Source: Paraburkholderia oxyphila NBRC 105797 (lineage in GTDB: Bacteria > Pseudomonadota > Gammaproteobacteria > Burkholderiales > Burkholderiaceae). From it: DNA of 64,000 nt. Position 1 is the first letter of the stretch. Every line of letters starts with the position of its first letter. A program made the position numbers and the translations under genes. The notes under the pieces are model-generated. The model saw nothing but the letters and a program-made list of their open reading frames with translations, did not search any database and was not told where the DNA came from. This document shows positions 36,642-45,081 of the stretch, piece by piece. Location of the stretch: assembly GCF_000685075.1 (NCBI RefSeq), contig NZ_BAYD01000022.1, forward strand, positions 1 through 64,000, given 5' to 3'.

Positions 36642-37001
36642 TTATTCCCAGTCGAGACCGCCCTTCTTCCAGATGTAGGCGAAGCCCAGCAGGAATTCGA
36701 GCAGAAACAGCATCATCGACAGGAAACCGGGCCAGCCGATGTCGCGCAGGGCAACGCCCCACGGAAACAGGAATGCCGTTTCGAGGTCGAAGATGATGAA
36801 GAGAATGGCCACGAGGTAGTACCGTACATCGAACTTCATGCGCGCGTCTTCGAACGCTTCAAAGCCGCACTCGTACGGTGAATCTTTTTCGCTGTTGGGC
36901 CGGTTGGGACCGAGGATCTTGCCAATTGAGACCAGCGCTACGCCCAGACCAAGACCTACCAGAAGGAACAACAGGACGGGGTAATAGGTAGCGAGATTCA
37001 A
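36642..37001 (-). CDS. nuoA: NADH-quinone oxidoreductase subunit A
   Basis: This 119-residue membrane subunit has three helices, with the conserved soluble loop PYECGFEAFEDARMKFDVRY (about 43-62) and FIIFDLETAFLFPW. The start codon is TTG at 37001, preceded by AGAGGA 6-7 bases upstream; no ATG is available at the expected N-terminus (MNLATYYPVLLFLLV). A TTG start on the first gene may hold down synthesis. The operon promoter should lie between here and the terminator at 37112-37152, but I cannot point to a convincing -35/-10 pair. Confidence 0.95.
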   Translation of the reverse strand: MNLATYYPVLLFLLVGLGLGVALVSIGKILGPNRPNSEKDSPYECGFEAFEDARMKFDVRYYLVAILFIIFDLETAFLFPWGVALRDIGWPGFLSMMLFLLEFLLGFAYIWKKGGLDWE

Positions 37002-37111
37002 GGCTATCCTCTATCGGTTGGTTCTGAGGTTCCGCAGGAACTTCAAGTCGCTCTGCGGGAATCACTTTACGTACTTCGCGCTGCGATCGAAACGAACACG
37101 ACGTATAAAGC

Positions 37112-37152
37112 AAAAATGCCAGCCGAAGCTGAAGCAAGCGGCTGGCATTTTT
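37112..37152 (-). terminator. Terminator after tRNA-Leu, upstream of nuoA
   Basis: A 14-bp perfect stem (aaaaatgccagccg/cggctggcattttt) with a 13-base loop lies 10 bases past the tRNA 3' end on the minus strand and ends in a T-run. It separates the tpiA-secG-tRNA transcript from nuo. Confidence 0.9.
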
Positions 37153-37161
37153 AGATAACAT

Positions 37162-37246
37162 TGGTGCCGACGGCGAGACTCGAACTCGCACAGCTTTCGC
37201 CACTACCCCCTCAAGATAGCGTGTCTACCAATTTCACCACGTCGGC
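37162..37246 (-). tRNA. tRNA-Leu (anticodon GAG)
   Basis: This 85-base tRNA has encoded CCA. The acceptor stem GCCGACG pairs with CGTCGGC, the discriminator is A, and a type II long variable arm is present. The anticodon stem CTATC/GGTAG encloses loop TTGAGGG, giving anticodon GAG, which reads CUC and CUU. The T arm (GTTCGAGTC) and D arm (GGTGAAATTGGTAGACAC) are intact. It lies between secG and nuoA on the minus strand. Confidence 0.97.
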
Positions 37247-37355
37247 ACTACATGCAATCCGGGACAACATTTACTGAAACCCGCGAATCGCTTCAAGACT
37301 TAAATTCTAACTTGTTCCTGCTGTTTGTTCAATGCACAAAACAAGTTTTTCAGAA

Positions 37356-37748
37356 TTATTTCGGTACATCATTACCGGGGTTCGATGCCGCCGCAGCCGG
37401 CGCTGCCGCCGGAGCGCTAGCCGCGGAAACCGCAGGAACCGATGCAGCAACAGGAGCCGAAGCAACGACCGGAGCCGCGGCGCCAAGCAAGCCTGCCGAA
37501 GGCTTCGAATGATACGACCCCAAGTAAGTTAATGCAAGCGTCGAGACGAAAAAGACCGTTGCGAGCGCTGCAGTAGTACGCGACAGGAAGTTCGCGGAGC
37601 CGCTCGCGCCGAACAGGCTGCCGGACGCGCCGCTGCCGAACGCGGCGCCCATATCGGCGCCTTTGCCGTGCTGCAGCAGAACGAGGCCGATCACCCCGAG
37701 CGCCGACAGAATCTGGACGACGATAATCAACGTTTTCAAATACAGCAT
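37356..37748 (-). CDS. secG: Preprotein translocase subunit SecG
   Basis: This 130-residue subunit of the SecYEG translocon has two transmembrane helices (about 3-24 and 52-72) joined by a Gly-rich cytoplasmic loop with the family motif LLQHGKGADMGAAFGSGASG and SLFGASGSANFLSR. The C-terminal 50 residues are Ala/Pro/Val-rich and disordered, which is usual in Burkholderiaceae. AGGTGA lies 6 bases before the ATG at 37748. It is 100 bases downstream of tpiA and likely on the same transcript, which continues into tRNA-Leu. Confidence 0.94.
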   Translation of the reverse strand: MLYLKTLIIVVQILSALGVIGLVLLQHGKGADMGAAFGSGASGSLFGASGSANFLSRTTAALATVFFVSTLALTYLGSYHSKPSAGLLGAAAPVVASAPVAASVPAVSAASAPAAAPAAAASNPGNDVPK

Positions 37749-37848
37749 CACACTCACCTGAGTCCTTGTTGAACGCAGCCTCCCCGGAGGCATGCGCATA
37801 TGCAGCCGGCACGGGCCTCACGCGAGGCGCCATGCCCAAGCCTTGTTT

Positions 37849-38631
37849 TTATCCCGCGACGCTCGCGCCCGCCGCAGCGGCCGCGCAAATCGCGAGGAAA
37901 TCCCCTGCCTTCAGCGCCGCGCCACCGATCAGGCCACCATCGATATCGGCCTGACGGAAGAGCTCCGCCGCGTTCTCCGGCTTCACGCTGCCGCCGTACA
38001 GCAGCGGCACGTTCGCCACCTGCGCGCCCTTCGCGGCAAGCCGCGCACGCAGGAAAGCGTGAACCTGCTGGGCCTGCTCCGAAGTCGCGCTCTTGCCCGT
38101 GCCAATCGCCCAGACCGGCTCGTACGCGACGACGATACGCGCCGCCTCCTGAACCGACAACGCCGCCAGCACTGCACCGAGCTGCGCGCCGACCACCTGC
38201 TCGGTCGCGCCGCTTTCCCGCTGTTCCAGCGTCTCGCCCACGCAGACGATCGGCGTGAGGCCGGCCGCGAGCGCGCGCTGCGCCTTCAGTGCGACGAGTT
38301 CGGAGCTTTCGCCGTGGTAAGCGCGACGCTCCGAGTGACCGACGATCGCGAGACCTGCTTCGAAGTCGGCGACCATGCCCGCAGCGACTTCGCCCGTATA
38401 GGCACCCTGCTCGTGCGCCGACACGTCCTGCGCACCCCAGACCACCCGGCTGCCGCCGAGCAGCGCCTGAGCCTGCGCAAGATACGGAAACGGCACGCAC
38501 ACGCCAACACGCACATCCGACGGCAGCGCCTGCGCGCCCTGCGCGACGCCTTCGAGCAATGCAGCATTGGCCGCGAGGCGGCCATGCATCTTCCAGTTAC
38601 CGACTACGAGCTTCGATCGTTGATTCGTCAT
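37849..38631 (-). CDS. tpiA: Triosephosphate isomerase
   Basis: This 260-residue TIM-barrel enzyme interconverts glyceraldehyde-3-phosphate and dihydroxyacetone phosphate. Catalytic residues are all present: Lys in VVGNWKMHG (about 13), His in AIVGHSERRAYHGE (about 102) and Glu in VAYEPVWAIGTGK (about 172), with the phosphate-binding LLYGGSVKPEN near the C-terminus. The ATG at 38631 is chosen because the family N-terminus starts there. A good sigma-70 promoter lies 39-68 bases upstream. Confidence 0.96.
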   Translation of the reverse strand: MTNQRSKLVVGNWKMHGRLAANAALLEGVAQGAQALPSDVRVGVCVPFPYLAQAQALLGGSRVVWGAQDVSAHEQGAYTGEVAAGMVADFEAGLAIVGHSERRAYHGESSELVALKAQRALAAGLTPIVCVGETLEQRESGATEQVVGAQLGAVLAALSVQEAARIVVAYEPVWAIGTGKSATSEQAQQVHAFLRARLAAKGAQVANVPLLYGGSVKPENAAELFRQADIDGGLIGGAALKAGDFLAICAAAAAGASVAG

Positions 38632-38669
38632 TGTTCCGGTTGCTGTTAAAAGCGGACGCAAAACGCAGA

Positions 38670-38699
38670 ATTTTACTGCGTGAAATCGAAGTGGGTCAA
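38670..38699 (-). promoter_or_regulatory. Sigma-70 promoter of tpiA-secG-tRNA-Leu
   Basis: On the minus strand, TTGACC (-35) and TAAAAT (-10) are separated by 18 bases, each matching consensus at five of six positions. The predicted transcription start is about 32 bases before the tpiA ATG. Confidence 0.7.
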
Positions 38700-38811
38700 A
38701 CCGGCCCGCTCAGAACACGCAAAAAAGGCGGCAAAAAAAGCCCGAAAAATCAAGCATGAACCCGCTGCGGAACCGTGCAACCGGCGTACAGCGGGCCTGC
38801 TGGCAGCGTCA

Positions 38812-39828
38812 TCAGGCCGCCTGGCTCCAATCGAGCATGATCTTGCCGACGTGCTCGCTGCTTTCCATCAACGCATGCGCCTCGGCGGCCTGCGCGGCGG
38901 GAAAGACGCGGAACACGACCGGCTTGATCCGGCCCTCTTCGAGCAGCGGCCAGACTTTCGCCTTCAGCTCCTGCGCGATCTGTGCCTTGAACTCGACCGA
39001 GCGTGCGCGCAGGGTCGAACCGGTGATCGTCAGGCGCCGGCGCAGGATCTCGCCCATGTTGACCTCGGCCTTCGAGCCGCCTAGCGTCGCGATCAGCACG
39101 ATGCGGCCGCCGGTGGCGAGCGCGGAGAGCTCGCGCGGCACATAGCCGCCCGCGACCATGTCGAGGATCACGTCCACGCCACGGTCATTCGTGAGCGCCT
39201 TCACGACATCCACGAAGTCCTCGGTGCGATAGTTGATCGCACGTTCCGCGCCCAGTTGCTCGCAGGCCCGGCACTTGTCGTCCGACCCCGCGGTCGCGAA
39301 AACGCGAAAGCCGAGCGCATGTGCGATCTGGATCGCCGTGACGCCAATTCCGCTCGATCCTCCCTGTACGAGCAGGGTCTCGTTCTCGCCGCCCTCGCCC
39401 TTGCCAAGCAGGGCGCGCTGGAACACGTTGCTCCAGACCGTGAAAAAGGTCTCGGGCAACGAAGCCGCTTCGATGTCCGTGAGGCCCTTCGGCACCGGCA
39501 GGCACTGTCCAAGCGGCGCAACCGCGTACTCGGCGTAGCCGCCGCCCGCGATCAGCGCGCACACACGATCGCCGACCTTCAGCCCGAACGGATTGTTCTT
39601 CTCGTCGATCGTCCCGCCGACGATCTCGCCCGCCACCTCGAGCCCCGGCAGATCGGAAATGCCCGGCGGCGGCGCATACGAGCCCTTGCGCTGGAAAACA
39701 TCAGGGCGATTCACGCCGGACGCGCTCACCTTGATCAGCACCTCGCCGGCCTTCGGCTCGGGCATCGGTCGCTCGGTCAGCTTGAGTACGTCCGGTGCAC
39801 CGAATTCGGTAATCTCGACAGCCTTCAT
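38812..39828 (-). CDS. NAD(P)H quinone oxidoreductase (QOR/PIG3 family)
   Basis: This 338-residue, zinc-independent medium-chain dehydrogenase reduces quinones with NADPH. The N-terminal GroES-like domain contains GVNRPDVFQRKGSYAPPPG (about 38-56) typical of PIG3-type quinone oxidoreductases; the zinc ligands of alcohol dehydrogenases are missing. The nucleotide domain has LVQGGSSGIGVTAIQIAHAL (about 152-171), with a GGxxGxG loop. The ATG at 39828 gives a normal N-terminus MKAVEITEFGAPDVLKLTER. It lies 114 bases after pnp but behind the pnp terminator, so it is probably transcribed separately. Confidence 0.9.
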   Translation of the reverse strand: MKAVEITEFGAPDVLKLTERPMPEPKAGEVLIKVSASGVNRPDVFQRKGSYAPPPGISDLPGLEVAGEIVGGTIDEKNNPFGLKVGDRVCALIAGGGYAEYAVAPLGQCLPVPKGLTDIEAASLPETFFTVWSNVFQRALLGKGEGGENETLLVQGGSSGIGVTAIQIAHALGFRVFATAGSDDKCRACEQLGAERAINYRTEDFVDVVKALTNDRGVDVILDMVAGGYVPRELSALATGGRIVLIATLGGSKAEVNMGEILRRRLTITGSTLRARSVEFKAQIAQELKAKVWPLLEEGRIKPVVFRVFPAAQAAEAHALMESSEHVGKIMLDWSQAA

Positions 39829-39891
39829 CTCACGTCTCCGTAGGGCCTTCAGTTGCCTTCAATTACACCTGTCCCAATCCCACATTTTCAT

Positions 39892-39930
39892 AAAAAAACG
39901 GCCGGCGCGCTCATCGCGTGCCGGCCGTTT
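39892..39930 (-). terminator. Rho-independent terminator of pnp
   Basis: An 11-bp stem (aaacggccggc/gccggccgttt) with a 13-base loop is followed on the minus strand by seven T residues. It lies 13 bases past the pnp stop. Confidence 0.93.
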
Positions 39931-39942
39931 CTGTGAACCGCC

Positions 39943-42090
39943 TTACTGCTGCGGCTCGCCCTGCGGTGCGCCGTTAGCGGCTGCTTCGTTGAGCAGCGCC
40001 TTGGCGGACAGGCGCACGCGGCCCTTCTCGTCCGTCTGGATGACCTTGACCTTCACGATCTGGCCTTCCTTCAGGTAGTCGTTGATGTCCTTGATGCGCT
40101 CGTTGGCGATTTCGGAGATGTGCAGCAGGCCGTCCTTGCCCGGCAGCAGGTTCACGATCGCGCCGAAGTCGAGCAGCTTGAGGACCGCGCCTTCGTACAC
40201 CTGGCCCACTTCCACTTCGGCCGTGATGTTCTCGATGCGCTTCTTCGCTTCGGCCATGCCTTCGCTCGACGTCGAAGCGATGGTCACGACGCCGTCGTCC
40301 GAGATGTCGATGGTCGTGCCGGTTTCTTCGGTCAGCGCGCGGATCACCGAACCGCCCTTGCCGATCACGTCGCGGATCTTTTCCGGATTGATCTTGATGG
40401 TGATCATGCGCGGAGCGTAAGCCGACAGCTCCGTGTTCACGCCCGACACCGCCGAGGTCATCTTGCCGAGGATGTGCATACGGCCTTCCTTCGCTTGCGC
40501 GAGGGCGACCTGCATGATTTCCTTGGTGATGCCCTGGATCTTGATGTCCATCTGCAGCGCGGTCACGCCAGCTTCCGTGCCCGCCACCTTGAAGTCCATG
40601 TCGCCGAGGTGATCTTCGTCGCCGAGGATGTCGGTCAGCACGGCGAACTTGTTGCCTTCGAGGATCAGGCCCATCGCGATGCCAGCGACGTGCGCCTTCA
40701 TCGGCACGCCGGCGTCCATCAGCGCGAGGCAGCCGCCGCACACCGATGCCATCGACGACGAACCGTTCGACTCGGTGATTTCCGAGACCACGCGGATCGA
40801 GTAGCCGAATTCTTCGGCGCTCGGCAGGCAGGCGACGAGCGCGCGCTTGGCGAGACGGCCGTGGCCGATTTCACGGCGCTTGGGCGAGCCCACGCGGCCC
40901 GTTTCGCCGGTCGCGAACGGGGGCATGTTGTAGTGGAGCATGAAGCGGTCGCGGTACTCGCCTTCGAGCGCGTCGATGATCTGCTCGTCGCCCTTGGTGC
41001 CGAGCGTCGCGACAACCAGCGCCTGCGTTTCGCCACGCGTGAACAGCGCCGAACCGTGGGTGCGCGGCAGCACGCCCGTGCGGATCTCGATCGGACGCAC
41101 GGTGCGCGTGTCGCGGCCGTCGATACGCGGCTCGCCGTTGAGGATCTGCGAGCGGACGATCTTCGCTTCGAGGTCGAACAGGATGTTGCCGACCGTGGCC
41201 TTGTCGGCCGCCGTCGAGCCGGCCGCAGCCGCTTCTTCTTCGAGCTTCGCCGAGGTCGACGCGTAGACTTCCTTCAGCTTCGTCGAGCGCTGTTGCTTGT
41301 CGCGCAGCTGGTAAGCCGCGTGCAGGTTGCCGTGGGCGATGTCCGTGACGCGCGCGATGAGCGCTTCGTCCTTCGCAGCCGGCTGCCAGTCCCACTCGGC
41401 CTTGCCACCGTCACGCACGAGTTCGTGGATCGCGTCGATGGCCGTTTGCATCTGCTCGTGGCCGAACACGACCGCGCCGAGCATCACGTCTTCGGGCAGC
41501 TGGTCGGCTTCCGATTCCACCATCAGCACCGCGCGCTCCGTGCCGGCCACGACGAGGTCGAGGCGCGAATCCTTCATCTGCGCGCGCGTCGGGTTCAGCA
41601 CGTACTCGTTGTTGATGTAGGCCACGCGTGCCGCGCCCACCGGGCCGTTGAACGGCAGACCCGAGATCGCCAGCGCAGCCGACGCGCCGATCAGCGCGGG
41701 GATGTCGGCCGGGACTTCCGGATTGATCGACAGGACGTGGATCACGACCTGGACTTCGTTGTAGAAGCCTTCCGGGAACAGCGGACGCAGCGGGCGGTCG
41801 ATCAGGCGCGAGATCAGCGTCTCGCCTTCCGACGGACGGCCTTCGCGACGGAAGAAGCCACCCGGGATCTTGCCGGCCGAATAGGTCTTTTCGATGTAAT
41901 CGACGGTGAGCGGGAAGAAGTCCTGACCCGGCTTCGCGGTCTTCGCGCCAACGACGGTCGCGAGCACGACGGTATCTTCGACGTCGACGATGACGGCGCC
42001 GCCCGCCTGACGGGCGATCTCACCGGTTTCGAGGCGCACATTGTGCTGGCCCCATTTGAATTCCTTCGCGACTTTATTGAACATGGTCAT
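39943..42090 (-). CDS. pnp: Polyribonucleotide nucleotidyltransferase (PNPase)
   Basis: This 715-residue 3'-5' phosphorolytic exoribonuclease and degradosome component is complete: two RNase PH domains (about 10-140 and 320-550), an intervening helical domain, then a KH domain (IRDVIGKGGSVIRALTEETG) and an S1 domain (GQVYEGAVLKLLDFGAIVNL). Phosphate-site motifs such as FFRREGRPSEGETL and GGCLALMDAGVPMKAHVAGI are intact. Two ATGs are in tandem (42090 and 42084). AAGGAG lies 9 bases before the first, so 42090 is used. It follows rpsO, as in most proteobacteria. Confidence 0.96.
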   Translation of the reverse strand: MTMFNKVAKEFKWGQHNVRLETGEIARQAGGAVIVDVEDTVVLATVVGAKTAKPGQDFFPLTVDYIEKTYSAGKIPGGFFRREGRPSEGETLISRLIDRPLRPLFPEGFYNEVQVVIHVLSINPEVPADIPALIGASAALAISGLPFNGPVGAARVAYINNEYVLNPTRAQMKDSRLDLVVAGTERAVLMVESEADQLPEDVMLGAVVFGHEQMQTAIDAIHELVRDGGKAEWDWQPAAKDEALIARVTDIAHGNLHAAYQLRDKQQRSTKLKEVYASTSAKLEEEAAAAGSTAADKATVGNILFDLEAKIVRSQILNGEPRIDGRDTRTVRPIEIRTGVLPRTHGSALFTRGETQALVVATLGTKGDEQIIDALEGEYRDRFMLHYNMPPFATGETGRVGSPKRREIGHGRLAKRALVACLPSAEEFGYSIRVVSEITESNGSSSMASVCGGCLALMDAGVPMKAHVAGIAMGLILEGNKFAVLTDILGDEDHLGDMDFKVAGTEAGVTALQMDIKIQGITKEIMQVALAQAKEGRMHILGKMTSAVSGVNTELSAYAPRMITIKINPEKIRDVIGKGGSVIRALTEETGTTIDISDDGVVTIASTSSEGMAEAKKRIENITAEVEVGQVYEGAVLKLLDFGAIVNLLPGKDGLLHISEIANERIKDINDYLKEGQIVKVKVIQTDEKGRVRLSAKALLNEAAANGAPQGEPQQ

Positions 42091-42446
42091 GGTCACTCAC
42101 TCCTTACTCATTTGTTATGTGTTGCCCGCACACGCGGGCGACACGGCAAGACAGAATCCGGCACCGCGCAGGTAGAGGAGTGTTATGCCATTCCAGCGGA
42201 TCGCGCGGCTGCGACGATGACGCTGCACGTGCGTGACCTGTTGTCGCGCACGATTCGATGGAATGACACAAAGCTCTGCCCCGAGGCCCGGTCCTGCTGC
42301 TTTTACTGCACGCTTTTACGGCTATTGACTGCGTTCTTTGCTGCTTGTACTGCCATGCGGCACGCATCGCATGAAGCGTACCGTTCAAAAACAAAATGCC
42401 TGCATCAGTGGAACTGACACAGGCATCTTTTTGCAAGACCTTGCGA
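42091..42446 (-). other. rpsO-pnp intergenic region
   Basis: This 356-base non-coding stretch contains the rpsO terminator (42386-42426) at one end and the pnp ribosome binding site at the other. In enterobacteria pnp autoregulates through RNase III cleavage of a hairpin in its leader. I could not define a single long RNase III-like stem here, and no clear promoter was identified. Confidence 0.5.
42386..42426 (-). terminator. Terminator downstream of rpsO
   Basis: A stem formed by atgcctg...cagg-cat arms with an extended, slightly imperfect inner helix (atcag/ctgac) is followed on the minus strand by ttttgttttt. It lies 20 bases past the rpsO stop and may be partly read through into pnp. Confidence 0.8.
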
Positions 42447-42716
42447 TTACTTGCGCAGACCCAGCTTCTCGATCAGTGCGCGGTAACGATCTGCGTCCTT
42501 ACCCTTCAGGTAGTCGAGCAGCTTGCGGCGGCGGCTCACCATGCGCAGCAGACCGCGGCGGCTGTGGTGATCCTTTGCGTGCGACTTGAAGTGGCCGGTC
42601 AGTTCGTTGATACGCGACGTCAGGAGTGCAACCTGAACTTCGGGCGAACCCGTGTCACCGGTGCCGCGCGCGAATTGCGCGACGATGTCGGACTTCTTGA
42701 TATCTGCTACGGACAT
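42447..42716 (-). CDS. rpsO: 30S ribosomal protein S15
   Basis: This 89-residue ribosomal protein S15 binds the central domain of 16S rRNA. It has the family signature GTGDTGSPEVQVALLTSRI (about 19-37) and HFKSHAKDHHSRRGLLRMVS (about 42-61), including the His/Asp pair that contacts rRNA. The ATG at 42716 is chosen by family length. It may autoregulate through its leader, as in E. coli and other bacteria. Confidence 0.98.
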   Translation of the reverse strand: MSVADIKKSDIVAQFARGTGDTGSPEVQVALLTSRINELTGHFKSHAKDHHSRRGLLRMVSRRRKLLDYLKGKDADRYRALIEKLGLRK

Positions 42717-42810
42717 TTGCTTTTCCTTTAAAACAAACAAGCGGTCACGGAAGAAAGGCCGTGCCGTGATTGGTTGTTGCTGACTTGCCGTGGATTACGA
42801 CAAGGGGCGT

Positions 42811-42819
42811 ATTGTAGCA
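42811..42819 (-). promoter_or_regulatory. Extended -10 promoter element of rpsO
   Basis: The minus strand reads TGCTACAAT, an extended -10 with five of six matches in the hexamer. The -35 region is weak. The predicted start is about 85-90 bases before the rpsO ATG, leaving a leader that can fold (tcacgg/ccgtga, 42740-42764). Confidence 0.55.
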
Positions 42820-42904
42820 CAGGCCCGATTCGCCGCGAAACCAGCCTGTGCGGACCAGTTTGTGGGCCGACGCAGGAACCGTTCCGGCCCCACCCCAGCC
42901 CCGC

Positions 42905-44200
42905 TCAGGGCCGTTTCATCTTGCAGACGGTCGCCGGCGCCGTGCGCTCCGCCGGCAGCGCCAGCACCGTGCGAAAACCATAGCCCGAGCCCTCGTTGTC
43001 GTAGCGCACACCGGGCGTGCCCTGCTTGTCCATCTGCATCACGTAAAGGGGCTGGATCACCTGGTGGTCGTCGGCGCGCATCCACATCGGATGGAAGCCA
43101 TTGTCGAAACGCATGCCCTCGAGCGCCCTAGCGACCGCCTCCGGTTGTGCCGACCCCGCCTTCGTCATCGCCTGGGCGAGCATCTCGACGAGCATCTCCA
43201 TGCGCAGCACCGGATAGTCGTCCTGCGCCGCGGGGTAGCGGGCGCGGAACGCCGCGTACCAGGCGTCGGAGGCTGCGCCGCCCGCGTTCGGATGCCAGTC
43301 GGCCACGGCGATCACGCGCTTGACGCCCGCCTCGCCGAGCGCCGCCGGCGCGCCGAGGCTGTTGCCGTAGAACGTATAGAACTTGGTGTCGAGGCCCTGT
43401 TCGCGCGCGGCCTTCACGAGCAGCGTGAGGTCGTTGCCCCAGTTGCCGGTGATGACGGCGTCCGCGCCCGCCGCACGAATCTTGGCGATATATGGCGCGA
43501 AGTCCTTCACGCGGCCGATCGGATGGAACTCGTCGCCCACCACGGCAATGTCGGGACGATCTTTCGCCAGCGCCGCGCGCGCAAGCGTACTCACGTCGTG
43601 GCCGAAGCTGTAGTCCTGATTGAGCAGGTAGACCTTCTTGATGGACTGATCGGCAGCGATCACGTCGGCGAGCGCGTCCATGCGCATGCCCGCGTGCGCG
43701 TCGAAGCGGAAGTGCCAGAAGCTGCAGTTCGCGTTGGTGAGCGCGGGGTCGTCCGCCGAATAGTTGAGGAACACCTCGCGGTTCTCCGGCTCGCGCGCGT
43801 TCTGGCGATCGATGGCCGCCACGAGCGCCGCCGCCACCGCCGAGCTGTTGCCCTGCAAGATGAAGCCGATGTGGCGATCGGCCGCCGCGCGCAGTTGCAT
43901 CAGCGCCGCCTCGGTGCTGCCCTTGCTGTCGAGCACGACCAGTTCGAGCAGATGGCGCCCATCCGCCAGCGTCACGCCGCCCCGTGCGTTCACGCGCTCC
44001 ACGCCGAAACGCAGATTGCGCTCGACGGCCGCGCCCGCGTCCGCGAACGGTCCGGACATGCCCTCGATCAGCGCGAGCTGAATCGGCTTGCCCGCGCTCG
44101 CCTGCGTGCTCGCGGCGTGCGCGCCGCCGGCCGTCAGTGCCGCGCCCAACCCTAGCGCCGCCAGCACGACCACCGCCGCGCGCGTCCATCGTCCCTTCAT
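42905..44200 (-). CDS. Periplasmic branched-chain amino acid-type substrate-binding protein
   Basis: This 431-residue exported protein of the type I periplasmic-binding fold (LivJ/LivK-like, PF13458 type) has a signal peptide (residues 1-28, ending GGAHA). The mature part opens KPIQLALIEGMSGPFADAGA, has the expected VVLDSKGSTEAALMQLRA and QGNSSAVAAALVAAI, and contains VITGNWGNDLTLLVKAAREQ. No permease or ATPase genes adjoin it, so its partner is unknown, and the ligand could be an amino acid, urea, amide or aromatic acid. AAGGGG lies 9 bases before the ATG at 44200. It is downstream of and convergent to nothing obvious, standing alone between rpsO and the lipoprotein gene. Confidence 0.85.
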   Translation of the reverse strand: MKGRWTRAAVVVLAALGLGAALTAGGAHAASTQASAGKPIQLALIEGMSGPFADAGAAVERNLRFGVERVNARGGVTLADGRHLLELVVLDSKGSTEAALMQLRAAADRHIGFILQGNSSAVAAALVAAIDRQNAREPENREVFLNYSADDPALTNANCSFWHFRFDAHAGMRMDALADVIAADQSIKKVYLLNQDYSFGHDVSTLARAALAKDRPDIAVVGDEFHPIGRVKDFAPYIAKIRAAGADAVITGNWGNDLTLLVKAAREQGLDTKFYTFYGNSLGAPAALGEAGVKRVIAVADWHPNAGGAASDAWYAAFRARYPAAQDDYPVLRMEMLVEMLAQAMTKAGSAQPEAVARALEGMRFDNGFHPMWMRADDHQVIQPLYVMQMDKQGTPGVRYDNEGSGYGFRTVLALPAERTAPATVCKMKRP

Positions 44201-44398
44201 GGGCCTGTTCCCCTTCTGTGTGAGCCGCATCGTATGAAGCGCGGATCATAGGACGGGCTTGCGCACGGCCGCAAGCCGCCGCAACCCCGACGTGTCAAAA
44301 TAACGGTTCCAGAGAGGGTTCGAGGCACTTTGAACCCAGCTTCGAATCCGCACGGCGCCCATCGCACACGTGCACAGACGTGCAATCGGGGGGACTTC

Positions 44399-44941
44399 AT
44401 GCTCAACCGTCTTTCATCCGCCATCGCGACGTGCCTGCCGCGCGCCACGCGCCGGGCGCTCGTGGCCGGCATGGGCGCGCTCGCCCTGGCCGGCTGCGTG
44501 CAACCGTGGCAGCAATTCCATGCGGGCGACGACGCCCAGGCCGTGATCGCCCGCTTCGGCCAGCCGCGCGAGGTCTACGACCTGCCCAACGGCGGCAAGC
44601 GCCTGATGTGGCCCACCCAGCCGATGGGCGAAACCACCGTGGCCGCCGACATCGACGGCAGCGGCAAGGTCGTCAGCGTGCGCCAGGTGCTGCAGCCCAA
44701 CGAGTTCTATAAAGCCGAGATCGGCACATGGACGCGCACCGACGTGCTCGTGAACTTCGGCCGCCCGGAAGAGACCGCCTACTTCCCGCTGATGAAGCGC
44801 GAGGCCTGGACCTATCGCTACCTCGAGGACGGCGTCTGGTACATGCTCTACAGCTTCTATTTCGACGACCAGGGCATCCTGCGCCTCACGCAAAAGACGC
44901 CCGACCCGCTGCACGATCCCGACCGGCGCAGCATTTTCTGA
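44399..44941 (+). CDS. Small outer-membrane-type lipoprotein (BamE/SmpA-like fold candidate)
   Basis: This 180-residue lipoprotein has a signal peptide ending in the lipobox LALAGC, with the Cys at about residue 33. The residue after the Cys is Val, so export past the inner membrane is likely. The mature protein has two short repeats of the form AVIARFGQPREVYDLPNGGK and DVLVNFGRPEETAYFPLMK, each followed by an aromatic strand (WTYRYLEDGVWYMLYSFYFD). That is the pattern of the small alpha-beta fold of BamE/OmlA-type lipoproteins, present here twice; this is inference. The ATG at 44399 has a ggggggac element 6-10 bases upstream. A bidirectional terminator separates it from leuA. Confidence 0.75.
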   Translation: MLNRLSSAIATCLPRATRRALVAGMGALALAGCVQPWQQFHAGDDAQAVIARFGQPREVYDLPNGGKRLMWPTQPMGETTVAADIDGSGKVVSVRQVLQPNEFYKAEIGTWTRTDVLVNFGRPEETAYFPLMKREAWTYRYLEDGVWYMLYSFYFDDQGILRLTQKTPDPLHDPDRRSIF

Positions 44942-44990
44942 GCGCCAAAGGCGTTCGGCACGCATCGCCAGCCAGACGCCAGACAAGACA

Positions 44991-45026
44991 AAGCCCCCGC
45001 GCTCTCGCGAGCACGGGGGCTTTTCA
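44991..45026. terminator. Bidirectional terminator between lipoprotein gene and leuA
   Basis: A stem aagcccccg/cgggggctt with an inner gctc/gagc extension is flanked by A-rich and T-rich ends, serving the two convergent genes. Confidence 0.88.
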
Positions 45027-45081
45027 TTTGACCGGCGCGAAGCTGGGCAAAGCGGGACGGAACGCCCCGCTGCCCTTGCGC

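Noticed and set aside
40120..42417. A 765-codon open frame on the plus strand opposite pnp
   Set aside because: It is an antisense shadow of a highly conserved gene, with no start signal and no recognisable domain.
42391..42426. Possible small RNA or RNase III site between rpsO and pnp
   Set aside because: The stem and T-run are explained by a terminator; I saw no independent promoter.
42905..44200. A complete ABC transporter operon around the LivK-like protein
   Set aside because: No permease or ATPase gene lies on either side; the neighbours are rpsO and a lipoprotein gene.
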